A stretch of DNA of 64,000 bases from Dendrophyllia cribrosa. Its lineage: Eukaryota; Cnidaria; Anthozoa; Scleractinia; Dendrophylliidae. Positions within the stretch are counted from its first letter, which is position 1, and the number at the start of each line of letters is the position of its first letter. The translations under genes and the position numbers were made by a program. Shown one piece after another: positions 9,896-20,495 of the stretch. Where the stretch lies: the NCBI GenBank assembly GCA_024195265.1, contig JAJLRJ010000006.1, positions 15,340,139-15,404,138 of the forward strand, given 5' to 3'. The notes beneath the pieces were generated by a model. It was not told the origin of the DNA. It saw nothing but the letters and a program-made list of their open reading frames with translations, and ran no database searches.

Positions 9896-10112
9896 CCTGA
9901 CTGAGTTAGCACTTTACTAATGTGCTCTTGGTTATAAACTCCGGATATGACCTCAAGATCATATGTCTGTCCACGTGCACAGCTTATGCCATACACAATG
10001 AAGAAAACATTTGAGAATATCATGCCACTGTTGCGTAGACCTAGGCGGCGATAGCAAAACTATCCGGAGTTTATAACCAAGTGCACATTAGTAAAGTGCT
10101 AACTCAGTCAGG
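9896..10112. repeat. 52-bp inverted repeat upstream of hammerhead copy 2
   Basis: Arm 9896-9947 (CCTGACTGAGTTAGCACTTT start) and arm 10061-10112 are inverted copies with one mismatch and a 113-bp spacer. The first unit also carries an approximately 53-bp inverted arm, but of a different sequence. Confidence 0.8.
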
Positions 10113-10136
10113 TTAGTCACTCGAACTTGTCGCTAC

Positions 10137-10181
10137 ACTGTGCTGATGAGCCGCAATAACGGCGAAACAGCTGTCCACAGT
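10137..10181 (+). ncRNA. Minimal type I hammerhead self-cleaving ribozyme, copy 2
   Basis: Stem I ACUGUG (10137-10142), core CUGAUGA (10143-10149), stem II GCCG/CGGC with loop CAAUAA (10150-10163), GAAA (10164-10167), short stem III with loop AGCU, cleavage triplet GUC ending at 10175, and stem I partner CACAGU (10176-10181). Compared with copy 1, two stem I pairs change C-G to U-A and one stem II pair changes C-G to G-C. These compensatory changes preserve the fold and argue for selection on RNA structure. Confidence 0.9.
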
Positions 10182-10199
10182 TACATTTAAACTTTCGGT

Positions 10200-10345
10200 T
10201 TGGTCTCAATCATGCCATTGTTGCGTTACTTTTTCTACGCAGTTGTCAGCCCTTGCTTCTTATAGTATTTTGTTTATTTTTGGCTGATCAGATCTCTTAC
10301 AGATCCTGCGTTTTCCAGCAGCATTTTTATCTCCTGTAAGTTAAT
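10200..10345 (+). repeat. Tail of hammerhead unit 2
   Basis: The stretch after the ribozyme, from CATGCCATTGTTGCG through GGCTGATCAGATCT to AGCAGCATTT, matches the order and much of the sequence of the tail at 6883-7031. It confirms that both ribozymes belong to one repeat family. Confidence 0.6.
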
Positions 10346-10564
10346 GTTTAACTTACAGGAGTATAATGTGGTCTAACATGCATTCTTTATGCATTCTTTA
10401 TGCATTTTTGTTAGCAAAATTTGTATTAGATACTATTAATAGACTTTTAGTGAATTTTGTCAGCACATTTTTGTTAGATACTATGATAAGAACACAAGAG
10501 TCGAGTAGCATATTTTTGTTAGTTAACAAAATTTCTCGCATTTTTGTTAGATGCTATCAATGAA

Positions 10565-10926
10565 CACATGAGTCGAGTGGCATATTTTTTGTAAGTGGTT
10601 AGCGAGTGCACGTTTGTGCATGTGGGCTGAGAAAGAGATATATTGATAGGTTGATTTAGTTTACTGAGATTTTAGAGAACGTTAGAAGAGAGAGGAATTT
10701 ATTTGGCCGTATTTTATAAAAAAAAATCAAGCTGTTAGCAAAATTTGTCGCATTTCTTTTTGGACATGAGAGTCGAGTAGCATATTTTTTTAAAGGGGTT
10801 TAGCGAGCGCAGGTTTGTGGCGTGATGAAGTGATATATTCATAGCTTGATTTAGTTAACTGAGACTTTAGACAACGTTACAAGAGAGAGCAATTTATTTG
10901 GCCGTATTTTATCAAAAATTCAAGCT
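10565..10926. repeat. Degenerate direct duplication, about 190 bp per unit
   Basis: Two adjacent units share GAGTCGAGT[A/G]GCATATTTTT, GATTTAGTT[T]ACTGAGA and AATTTATTTGGCCGTATTTTAT in the same order. Further fragments of the same unit lie at 10480-10565 and 11040-11090. No coding potential. Confidence 0.6.
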
Positions 10927-11722
10927 CTCGTTATTTTGTTTATTCTAAATTAGAGTGATTCATTTGCGAAAAATGGCTAGGATTATTTTTTCTCTGCGCG
11001 TATACACAGTATTAGCGTTGCTTTCCTCTTTGTTAACTCCTGTACGAGCGCACGTTTGTGGCCTGACAAAGCCATATATTCATACGAAAGTTGAGACATC
11101 CTTTTAACCTTAAACCGCTTATCTCAATAAAGGCCAATGAACAGGACGATTTTAATTAAATGCGCATAAAAACAACAAAATAAATATTTCCAGAATTTCT
11201 ATGTAAACTAAAATAGATATTTTCAAACGAAAGGAATTGTGAAATATAGGTTTGGGTTATTAGAATTCTGATTTTTTTTTTTAAGTTTAGGTATTAGTAC
11301 AAAACGCGTTTTTAGAGGAAAATATAAGAACATATGTTATATTCATGATATTTTTAGAAAATAAGTATTGGATATCAAAGATATTTTGCCTGTGTCGCGA
11401 TTTATGTTGAAATTGGGTCAGCTTTCAAGCCGCTTGTGAACTACTCTTATCAACGAATGATCCAGCAGCCTTTTCTCTAACATGTCATTCGCAAACAAAA
11501 TGTGAAGCTATGCAAGGATTTGGGAATAGGTTCCATTTCCACAAAATGCACGACTGTTTCATGTAATTCTGTTAATTACTCGAGAATGCACCGAAGACAG
11601 CCAAAGAGTAAGTGTGCAATTTTATTTTTTATAGCTTTGTTTACATGATTCGCGATCGGTGTTTTAAACACTTTTTGGCCACTTTTATAGCTGCATACTG
11701 GTTTGAGAGAGTAAAGGACTAT

Positions 11723-12051
11723 CACAGGACGAAATAATGAATTTACTAATCTTTAAGAGAAAATTAAATTTTACTTAAAGGTATCGAAAATCTTTAAGTT
11801 GAGACGTAAATACTCTTAAATGTATTAAAGTAAGTAAGTATCGTTAATATGTGTTTAAGAACCTTTACGTTATCTTTAATTCAACTTTTCAACAACTTAA
11901 AGACCCTTAAAGGCAACTTAAATTGTTCATTACTAGCTTTAAGTGTTGTCATTTAAGTAATTTACGGTGCACTTAAAGATAGTCGAAATTGTTCTTTAAG
12001 TTTTCTTTAATGAACCTTTACTTGCACTTAAAGTCGTTATTTCGTCCTGTG
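11723..12051. mobile_element. MITE, 15-bp TIR CACAGGACGAAATAA, 3-bp target TAT
   Basis: CACAGGACGAAATAA at 11723 is matched inverted at 12037-12051; TAT lies directly outside both ends. The interior is filled with CTTAAA/TTTAAG motifs in both orientations. The 3-bp duplication suggests a Harbinger- or ISL2EU-like origin. Confidence 0.75.
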
Positions 12052-12562
12052 TATACAAAACAACAGTGTTATTACTGAATGTGAATATTTATTGTAAAAT
12101 GCGGACGAAACTTTTCATAATGAAAGCAGCGATGAAACTGACCCTTGCTGTGAAACATGATTCAGTAGAAAGATTCGGTCGGAATTCGGTGAGCGACATG
12201 AACCGCTGTTAGTTGTACTGTTCCTGACAGTATTTATAAATGTCTCGTTTATATTAAGAAATACAAACCAAATAAATGTAAATAATAATCAGTCAATATA
12301 CATGTATTGCTATCATTTTAATTTAAAAATTTTGTGAGAAGTTGCATAATACTGATGAGGATTCTAACTTGGTAAAGTCAGGTTGATTTTAATGTAGAAA
12401 AATTGTGCTTATCTCATGAATTAAATGAGAGGAAATTTAGAAGCATATTGTCATACCTGTAGGATATCAGGGTTTTTATGTTGCAGTTATCAAAGAGTAT
12501 TTGGATGGAACATGTACTTGAATGAAACCAAATTATGAAATTCTCATGTAAATTAAGGTCCA

Positions 12563-12792
12563 GGGGCCCGTTTCTCGAAACTCCCGGTAACTTTTCGGGC
12601 CCGAAGCCAAATATTGAAATCAAAATCTAAAGAATAAAAGCGCGGGTCCTAGCGAACAAACTAGTCCATTTTGTTTTGCTAACTGATAGTTTTATCGTAT
12701 TATCTGCAAAACTTTTGAAACCTTGATCTTCAATAAAAATAAAACAGCTTTCCGGCCCCGGTAATTGCCGGGTCTTTCGAGAAACGGCCCCC
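12563..12792. mobile_element. MITE with GGGCCCGTTTCTCGAAA ends
   Basis: The end motif GGGGCCCGTTTCTCGAAA is repeated inverted at about 12775-12792 and internal GCCCGG..CCGGGCC blocks also pair. A second end-like motif (GGGCCCGGTTGCAAT) starts at 12797. Confidence 0.65.
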
Positions 12793-13411
12793 AGGGCCCG
12801 GTTGCAATAGGCGACTTAAGATTAAGTGGGATTTTTTGCAACCATTCTCTGCGTTTCTGAGGATTTTCTTGCGCGTTATCATGGATAGCTCGACCGAAGA
12901 CGCATTAACGAGTACACTCTTTTTTTATTTATAAGAATGTTGAGGCTGAACTTGGCGAATATACCCAAGGCTGAGATTTTCTTATTAAGTACATTTTCTG
13001 CGTGTTGATGGAAAATAAATACAATAAAATCACATCATATTTTAAATGAACTTTAATATATACCTGTACCATTGAAAAGTGTGGTAAATTCTTTCCTTTT
13101 TCAACCAAAACGACAAAAACTAGTACTAGACATGAATATGATCGACTTATCGGCAATTCGGATAAAAGGTACAAAAGATATCCATGACAGTTGGTCGTTT
13201 TTATAATATTCTATAGGAAGTTTGTGGACGTCCATGAATGAGGGCGGTAAATAATGCAATAACGTGTATGTCTGTGAGTGTGTACCTAAAATGTATAAAA
13301 ATAAATATAAAGGCATGGGTGTCGTGGAGGCTTCATGAAATACTATACTCTGTAATCTAAGAATGTACACAAAAATATTTTCAGTCTGGAGTCGGCAAAA
13401 AAAATAAGTAT

Positions 13412-13717
13412 ATGCAGCCTGCTGGGCATCTTGAATTGTTTTCTGCCGTCCGCTGCTTTATGAGACGAGATTTAAACAGAATCCTTGGCTATTTTGAGGT
13501 AACTATTCCCACCTATGCACCGAGTGAATTTTGGAGTCATCTTCGAATGACTAGAGGCACACAGTATGAGATCTTGTGCACAGAAATAATTAACCTTGGA
13601 AGAATTCCAACTGGGAATACGAGAGGTAGGCAGCCTATTCCTCCGGTAAAGCAAGTGCTGGGGATAGCGTTTCTGTGGTCCATAGTGTCGGAGATGAACA
13701 AGCAAGAACCACATTGA
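13412..13717 (+). pseudogene. PIF/Harbinger transposase N-terminal fragment
   Basis: A 101-codon frame resembles the N-terminal helical region of HARBI1-like transposases: FWSHLRMTRGTQYEILC, then a Gly/Arg-rich turn, then PPVKQVLGIAFLW, the start of the helix-turn-helix before the nuclease domain. It stops early and no DDE catalytic region follows in any frame, so it is a broken relic. Confidence 0.55.
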
Positions 13718-13928
13718 TAAGACGCCATATTGAAAAGACAACTGAAACCGTACGAAGGTCCTTCAATTTCCAACCATCCATAACGAAATTTTCGAACGGA
13801 GTTTCCGGAAATTGTCTGCTCCGTTTAACTTTCAACCGAAATTTCCGGATTTTTTGCTAAATGGTATGCGCCCAAGATATCCATATATACAAAGCAAATA
13901 AAGTAAGCAAGGCTGGAAAGTCGACGTA

Positions 13929-14035
13929 ATATCAGCCTTGCTTACTCTATTTGTGTTCACATTTTTTGCTAATTAGATCTTCTTTAGATCCTACGTACAC
14001 CAGCAGCATTTCGTGTGCGGTCCTTTGACAATTAT
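13929..14035 (+). repeat. Third copy of the hammerhead-unit tail, without a ribozyme
   Basis: ATCAGCCTTGC, TTTTTTGCTAATTAGATCT, GATCCTACGTA, CAGCAGCATTTCGTG and GCGGTCCTTTG follow in the same order as at 6910-7020. No CUGANGA..GAAA core lies nearby, so this is a partial copy. Confidence 0.55.
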
Positions 14036-14227
14036 TCACTATCATCATACAAAGCAACCACGTCTGGCAACAACAGAATTTTCTCACGCTTTCTTGCATC
14101 ATTCTCACTATTCGGAAACTCAAGACGTTTACGGTATTCCACCAAATGGTCCAAAAGCATTCATCATATACGGTTTACCCCATTTCGGTTGAAAATGACG
14201 TGATAACGGCTTAATTCTTGGTTTACA

Positions 14228-14367
14228 ACCACGTGACAAGGCGGCCATGTTGGTGGTCAATACAATACAACTTTTTTTTTCGCAGAATTTGCATGAAAAT
14301 AGAGTTTAGTTCCCAGCGGAGAGAAACGGTTTTGTTCTCGACCACCAAGATGGCCGCCGTGACGTCA
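14228..14367. repeat. Inverted repeat (GGCGGCCAT arms)
   Basis: CACGTGACAAGGCGGCCATG at about 14231 pairs with GATGGCCGCCGTGACGTCAC near 14350, including the GGTGGTC/GACCACC extension. It is probably a small MITE. The open frame at 14223-14609 on the minus strand crosses it and is not convincing. Confidence 0.5.
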
Positions 14368-14369
14368 CA

Positions 14370-15061
14370 TGCAAACCAGCAATAATGACGTCGTCCCTCA
14401 TGATCACTCGCAATAACTCCTGGACACTTCTCGTCACTAGCAGTAACAACAAATAAGGATTTAAACTCAAGAAACCACGTACCCTTGCCTAAATGCCTAA
14501 TTGTAACATCCAAAACAACATTCAGGCATAATATGACAGCAATGCATGATAGGAAGAACTTACAGGAGATAGCCCGAAGGGCACTTTGATCGTTCACGGT
14601 CCCTTGCATTCACGTTTTGCAGCAAACCCTGCTGACCAGGTCCAAGGCAACATCGAATTTTCAATTTGGTTTTTGATTTTCCATTTTGACGGCCCATCGT
14701 TCTCATAGCAAACTCAAAATGAAATTGAAAATCAAATGTTGTGATTTTGATCCTCTCTTTATTTATATATATTTACTGGTGGTTCCATGCCTCTACTATG
14801 GTTTCCGTTCAAGTCTTTGGCCTCAGGCCAAATGTGAAGTTCTTAAATCTTGGAAATTATTAACTAAACCTCTTTGTTTCTAACCTGCCACTAATGCACA
14901 AGCGTCAGCTAACTAATCCATTCACGTCAGTTATCTGCCAAATTCAAAGCGAATGTAACCTCCCCCCATTGGTCAATTGACCGCAAAGTAATATGATCTG
15001 AGTGACTTTGTGGGAAGGGAGGGCAGGACTCGATCTAGGACTGAGCTTCTGCAAAGGACGC
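14370..15061. other. Intergenic, no gene seen
   Basis: Short open frames only. The stretch around 14780-14810 (GTTCCATGCCTCTACTATGG) weakly resembles part of the membrane-protein ORF at 20230-20260, too short to call. Confidence 0.35.
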
Positions 15062-15364
15062 TTAAGAGCCAATGTCTGAAATTTTCGAAAATCGGGCGTC
15101 ACTCACAAAATTTCGGATTTCTTCATATTTTGCCCAAATAATCTCTATAGTGAAGTATTTACAAAAATAACATTAAAAATTGTAACGGCGTTTTATTTTT
15201 TTCGAAAACGGGCAAAGTTTGAAAAACGGCAAATCGGCGGCCTTTCAGTTGTGAAACTGGCGAAAAATTACACATTTTCATCTCGCTCGTACAGAAAAAC
15301 GCGATGCCATACATAAATAAAATGTGGCCACAACATAAACACGCTCTTGTTCTTTACACTACTG

Positions 15365-15595
15365 TTATTTACTTTGGATTAGCAGTTGAAATAAGAATAT
15401 TTCGGCCGTTAGAAGAAACATGATTTCTTCCATTTTAAAAATTAGCAAATTTGAACCAATTTCAACGCCGTGGAAACCCAATTGGTACGTTGAGTTTGAA
15501 AACAAAATTAAGACAGTCTTGAAGCACAACTTCTGCTGTTTATTGTGGTGAAATATTTCTGGCGGCACTTTAAAAGTGCCCCGTCGAGAGACCAA
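15365..15595 (-). CDS. 76-aa ORF in left inverted arm, unknown
   Basis: The frame starts MVSRRGTFKVPPEIFHH and ends with a hydrophobic stretch that could span a membrane. The right arm at 19586 encodes the same protein with one visible change (N18 to S). I do not recognise it. Because the arms are near-identical overall, its conservation may only reflect recent duplication or gene conversion. Confidence 0.25.
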   Translation of the reverse strand: MVSRRGTFKVPPEIFHHNKQQKLCFKTVLILFSNSTYQLGFHGVEIGSNLLIFKMEEIMFLLTAEIFLFQLLIQSK

Positions 15596-16098
15596 AATGT
15601 GAAGGGTAGTTTGACACCAGGAGAACTTGTGACACGAACCTGAGCGCCGACATTACGCACAAAATGTTTATCGCTAAAAATAGTTCCTGAGATAGAGCCT
15701 TTTTCAGAATCGTAAAGACTTCAGAAGAACTTCATCTATCCTTTGCTAACTTAAAATGATATCTTTTAAGCAGTTTGTTGGGATACGGAGTAGAGACACG
15801 AACATCATGTTGTGCGACCTTACAAATAACAGCGATCAACACTTACCCGCTTTTTCATCAGAAAATTAAACTGACCCGAACCTTGAATTGCGTTTATAAT
15901 AAAGACAATCCTGAACTCCGATCCATTGTATTGCTGAGATCATATCATAGCGTTATTTACTCCAAATTTGTTAAAACAACAGTCGGAAGTTTCCCACAAT
16001 GTGTTGCAAAGAGATTGCGTGACGCGTAGCACGCTGGAATTGGTATCGGTCACGGAAAGAACATTGCCGTGGAAAAGGTTTCAGGTCAGTGTCATTTA

Positions 16099-16327
16099 AG
16101 CCCCATTTACACGAGCAATTTTTCCTTGACAAGTTTACTTGCCAATTTTTATTGCTTGTGTAGATGATTAACAAGTTTTCCTTTACAATTTTCCGTTGTC
16201 AAGGAAAAGCTAGCATGCCAGCTTTTCCTTGACAAGGAAAAATTGTCCACTATTCTCCATCTACACGAGCAATTTTTCCTTGTCAAGGAAAACTTGTCAA
16301 GGAAAAATTGCTCGTGTAAATGGGACT
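16099..16327. mobile_element. MITE, 35-bp TIRs, TTA target
   Basis: AGCCCCATTTACACGAGCAA at 16099 is matched inverted at 16327 over about 35 bp, with TTA directly outside each end (16096-16098 and 16328-16330). The interior is built from repeated TTTCCTTGACAAG and CTTGTCAAGGAAA. The target size fits PIF/Harbinger. Confidence 0.8.
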
Positions 16328-16330
16328 TTA

Positions 16331-17227
16331 TAAAGTGGGCTGGGGTCCTTTAGTTGTAGAACTTGAGGCTCTAGTGGGGTCCGAGTGCATGCCTTCTATA
16401 TTGATTTTTGACGTCGGGAGGCTCGAAAGTGCTTTTTACATCATTCAATACAAGATATTTTCGAAAACAAAAGTGAAATTCAAAGATATTTTTTTCTTTT
16501 TAGCCACTATTGCACCCGCTTTCCGTTCATAGTTCATCAGAAAATTAAACTAACCCGAACCTTGAATTGCGTTTATGATAAAGCCAATCATGCACTCCAT
16601 TGTTGTAAATAAATTCCTGCACAGCAAAAGTAGAGAAAAAAAATCGTTCACTGCGAGAGAAAGAGAAGTATGGAATAATCTAGAAAAAAATTCTTGCACA
16701 GCCTCAAGGCGGAAAACAAATCATGCATCACACAAGGCTTCTTCAATCTTCTTACAAGAGAAAATAAAACTGTAAAAGTGGTTAGCAATCTTGCATTACA
16801 TTGGCCCTTCATTTTCTAGCTTTACAAGGGCAACTATCCTCAAAATCTTCAAGGAGGGCCATCGATGGCGCTATTTTCTTCACTGCCGGGCACGGGCACG
16901 ACGCATTTCTTTTGTAACTACATCCGGGTCGACCTTCCTGTCTGTGGATTGACCAATAGTAAATTTAGCTTCCAGGTAGGCTTTCTGCTTTTCATTGAAT
17001 TGGTAGCAAGGGCTGTTCCATTTCCTTTAGCGCCCAGCCCGCCTTGAGGCTTTGGCCTTTGTTTGAGCTGCTAACTGAGCTTGAAAGAAAGGAAGAAGTG
17101 CAACGCTTTCGCTGAGGAGGGTGGCGTACTGTTGTTTGGCCAGGTTCATTAGGGTGTGCCTCTCCGGTGACCTGGAGCAGGCTAATGACAGATGGCGTTA
17201 CAGGTCGGACGGCCGTTGAAACACTTT
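16331..17227. other. Interior of the large inverted-arm element, no gene seen
   Basis: At 16520-16600 there is a degraded direct copy of the arm segment at 15850-15925 (CATCAGAAAATTAAACT, CCTTGAATTGCGTTTAT). The remainder shows no transposase or other coding signal. Confidence 0.4.
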
Positions 17228-17236
17228 GATGCAGCC

Positions 17237-18049
17237 CCCGGGAGGTACTAGCCTGCGAGCAAGGCTCTCATTCTTAGGGGTTGGGAGGAAGGGGTTCGGG
17301 GGGCCTCCTCCCCTCCCAAACCGCGAACCCGGTCCCGACCCCGAGAGCTTGCTCGCAGGCTAGGGGGGTACTCGGATATGTCTTGGCTGGGTATGTGCCG
17401 CCCAGGTCTCCAAATTTAGACCCCATTTTAGAAAGAATTTGCACTCAAAATGTTACCCCATTCTAAAAATAAGTCAATTTTAAACACTCTGATTCTAGAA
17501 AAATGATACAGAAAATGATATGCGATCTCGGATGGCAGAGCCTCGAAGCTCGCTGGGCTGTCAGCCGCCTATCCCTGATTGTCCACGGCCTTGTGGACGT
17601 TGAAAGTCAGATTCTGGTTAGGAGTACAAATGGGCGTGTAACTAGACAATCCCATGGTCAACACCACTTCTGGAATATCCTGCCCAGTATTTAATTTAGA
17701 TTTCGTAGAAATTGCGTAACTTTCAATAGCCCATTTTTTAAAAAAGTTATTTCTTTGTTTGTTCGACTTATACATCAAAATACGACAATTCTGCTTCCAC
17801 ACAAATCAGCAACATAATTGCTTTGATTTCAAACAGAAGATAAAGACGATAAAGTCACGATCTACAATTTCTTTATTCACCATCTTATGAAGCTTTCGTG
17901 CGTTCGAAATATTATACCTCGTTCTAGGAAATGTCTCTAAAATGGATACCCGTTCGTTCTAGAACAGGAGTCCCAAAATTACGACCCCGTTAGGCGGCAC
18001 ATACCCGTATAGGTATTTTTGGGAAGTACCCCCTCCCCCACCTCCCCGG
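17237..18049. mobile_element. G/C-tract MITE with 9-bp target duplication
   Basis: Flanked by direct GATGCAGCC (17228-17236 and 18050-18058). The left end has CCCGGGAGGTACT then CGGATATG; the right end is the inverted CATACCCGTATAGG..GTACCCCCTCCCC. The phrase GGCGGCACATACCC near the right end is mirrored by GGGTATGTGCCGCC at 17388. The left end is split by a nested AGCCTG-end MITE. Confidence 0.7.
17250..17364. mobile_element. AGCCTG-end MITE nested in the 17237-18049 element
   Basis: TAGCCTGCGAGCAAGGCTCTC and the inverted GAGAGCTTGCTCGCAGGCTA are the ends. The flanks GGAGGTACT and GGGGGTACT are a 9-bp duplication with one change. Same end motif as the elements at 8544, 33581 and 47834. Confidence 0.75.
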
Positions 18050-18258
18050 GATGCAGCCTTCCTGTGGGTATGAAAATACATTGGATGTTGGACGTTCAGG
18101 ACTGTTTTCCTTGTCATCGGACGTGGCTGTTGAGACTGTAACTTGCGGTGGAAATGTGACAGAAACAGCTTTAAACCCACCAGCCGAAAACAGAACTGAC
18201 AGCCAGCTGTAGCTCACATATGTAATAGTATCACTATTCTCAGATACTTTTGCTTGCT

Positions 18259-18752
18259 TTTGAGACGTCAATATAAAGTCGTATTGACGTCTCAAAAACC
18301 TAGACAAAACTAATTTCGATTTTAAGGCGCGCGTTAATACATATATCTTATTGACCAAGCGCGAGGGCCGTACTGGAAGAATATCGGCCCGAGGTCTTGA
18401 CAGTACGGACCGAGCGCAGCGAGGTCCGTACAGAAAAGACCGAGGGCCGATATTCTCCCAGTACGGTCCCGAGCAAGCTTGGTTAATAAGAGATTTATTA
18501 CACGACTCCTGCTGGCGGGAGGATCGCGTGGGATCATGCGGGACAATGCGCGGTCCAATACTTAGAGAATATTGGACCGGCAATCGAGCATTCTGATTGG
18601 TTGATTTTAGTTATTGGCCCTCTGACTGTCTTAGTCGTGTAATAATGCATCATATTGACGGCGTTGGAAGAAAATATATTCCGTACTGGGCTCCGTCCCC
18701 GGGGCTCCGCCCAATACGGAATATATTTTCTCCCAACTAGCCGTCAATATAA
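18259..18752. repeat. Cluster of strong palindromes
   Basis: Three inverted repeats in a row: 18259-18296 (TTGAGACGTCAATA arms, nearly no loop), about 18358-18475 (GGGCCGTACTGG..CAGTACGG arms with an internal GACAGTACGGACC palindrome), and 18654-18752 (ATATTGACGGC..GCCGTCAATAT arms around GGAATATATTTTC). They look like parts of one or more foldback MITEs. Confidence 0.6.
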
Positions 18753-18883
18753 TGCAGTATTGCAATTGACACCTCAAAATCGAAATAAATTAGTTTATAA
18801 GAGTATTGAAAACATAACTTCGTAGCAGAATAAAGGCGGTGTGTTATCGCAAAAGAGCCGGCAAGGGGCGTAGTGAAAGGGTG

Positions 18884-18923
18884 ACCCCCCCCCCCCCCCC
18901 CCCACCCCCCCCCCCCCCCCCCC
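18884..18923. repeat. Poly-C tract with a single A
   Basis: Thirty-eight or so Cs broken by one A. The minus strand is G-rich enough to form a G-quadruplex. Similar long C runs occur at 6412, 6703, 9056 and 41899, mostly at MITE ends. Confidence 0.85.
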
Positions 18924-19585
18924 ATAAATGACTTGTATATTTATCTACCAAATTTACCTGAAAGACGATTTGAACATTAATTAAAATTGTACCAAAACGA
19001 AGGAAACAGACTTTATACATTTATACATTTCCAAAAACGGACGTTACTCCTGTGACTTTTCCACGGCAATTAATGTTCTTTCCTTGACCGATACCATAAG
19101 CACGCAGCAAATTCCAGTGTGCTACGCGTCACGCAATCTCTTTGCAACACATTGTGGGAAACTTCCGAACTGTCATATAGCGACTGTTGTTTTAACAAAT
19201 TTGGAGTAAATAACGCTATGATATGATCTACAAGGCTCAGATATTCCAAACACAGCAATATAATGAATCGGAGTGCAGGATTGTCTTTATTATAAACGCA
19301 ATTCAAGGTTCGGGTCAGTTTAAAGCGGGTAAGTGTTGATCGCTGTTATTTGTAAGGTCGCACAACATGATCGATGTTCGTGTCTCTACTCCGTATCCCA
19401 ACAAACTGCTTAAAAGATATCATTTTAAGTTAGCAAAGGATAGATAAAGTTCTTCTGAAGTCTTTACGATTCTGAAAAAGGCTCTATCTCAAAGGAACTA
19501 TTTTTAACGATAAACATTTGATGCGTAGTGGCGGCGCTCAGGTTCGTGTCACAAGTTCTCCTGGTGTCAAACTACCCTTCACATT

Positions 19586-19816
19586 TTGGTCTCTCGACGG
19601 GGCACTTTTAAAGTGCCGCCAGAAATATTTCACCACAGTAAACAACAGAAGTTGTGCTTCAAGACCGTCTTAATTTTGTTTTCAAACTCAACGTACCAAT
19701 TGGGTTTCCACGGCGTTGAAATTGGTTCAAATTTGCTAATTTTTAAAATGGAAGAAATCATGTTTCTTCTAACGGCCGAAATATTCTTATTTCAACTGCT
19801 AATCCAAAGTAAATAA
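19586..19816 (+). CDS. 76-aa ORF in right inverted arm, unknown
   Basis: Mirror copy of the 15365-15595 ORF, same length and start. No homologue recognised. Its fate depends on whether the arms are ever transcribed; I give it low weight as a real gene. Confidence 0.25.
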   Translation: MVSRRGTFKVPPEIFHHSKQQKLCFKTVLILFSNSTYQLGFHGVEIGSNLLIFKMEEIMFLLTAEIFLFQLLIQSK

Positions 19817-20177
19817 CAGTAGTGTGAAGAACAAGAGCGTGTTTATGTTGTGGCCACATTTTATTTATGTATGGCATCGCGTTTTTCTGTACGAGCGAGA
19901 TGAAAATGTGTAATTTTTCGCCAGTTCCACAACTGAAAGGCCGCCGATTTGCCGTTTTTTAAACTTTGCCCGTTTTCGAAAAAAATAAAACGCCGTTACA
20001 ATTTTTTAAGTTATTTTTGAAAATACTTTACTATAGAGATTATTTGGGCAAAATATGAAGAAATCCGAAATTTTGTGAGTGACGCCCGATTTTCGAAAAT
20101 TTCAGACATTGGCTCTTAACGACGCTAAAAACAACAAAGAGCAAGACACGGCCGTGTAACTGCTTGGTTCCCTTGAC

Positions 20178-20495
20178 ATGGACGACTGTCATTTGGGATG
20201 CTGTATCTTTCTAATTGTGATCGTCTCCTTAGCGACTGGGATTCCATGTCTGTATTATGCGTACAAATGCTCCAGTCCCGCAGATAGAGCTAAACACAAA
20301 AACGACACATGCAGAAATATTCACAACGATGATTCAGTTAAAGCTCTCATGGCGTTTGGCTGCATCTTCTCAATTCCTTGGATAATTGCTCTCTGTACCT
20401 GTCTGTATATGCTCCAGGCTGAGTGCGAAGACAATTCAGTGTCACCGTCTGACGGTAGTGGTGACACTTCTTTTGTTGTTCGTATACCCGTGTAG
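20178..20495 (+). CDS. Small two-helix membrane protein, unknown
   Basis: A 105-aa frame from ATG to TAG. Two hydrophobic helices are evident, at about residues 7-28 (CCIFLIVIVSLATG) and 58-80 (LMAFGCIFSIPWIIALC), separated by a polar Lys/Asp-rich loop; the C-terminus is Ser/Asp-rich. Six or more cysteines lie in or beside the helices. A degraded second copy lies at 26290-26470 in the tandem duplicate. I do not recognise the family. No introns or neighbours support it further. Confidence 0.4.
   Translation: MDDCHLGCCIFLIVIVSLATGIPCLYYAYKCSSPADRAKHKNDTCRNIHNDDSVKALMAFGCIFSIPWIIALCTCLYMLQAECEDNSVSPSDGSGDTSFVVRIPV

Larger units (their letters stand above)
15066..20115. mobile_element. 5-kb element with about 1-kb inverted arms, TTAA target
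   Basis: The left arm (15066 to about 16075) and right arm (about 19058 to 20115) are inverted copies; hand alignment shows only scattered differences. The outermost bases are GAGCCAATGTCTGAAATTTT, and each end abuts TTAA (15062-15065 and 20116-20119), where homology stops. TTAA is the target of piggyBac, Kolobok and related transposons; the purine start GAG fits Kolobok better than piggyBac. No transposase is found in the 3-kb middle, which holds other MITEs and palindromes. A second partial copy of an arm segment lies at 16520-16600. Confidence 0.75.

Noticed and set aside
14040..14166. Minus-strand open frame ending before the hammerhead-unit tail, considered as a Penelope ORF end
   Set aside because: About 42 codons, no GIY-YIG or polymerase motif, and in the opposite direction to the ribozyme units.
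14223..14609. 128-codon minus-strand frame
   Set aside because: Spans a small inverted repeat, no recognised motif, and begins and ends in repeat-like DNA.
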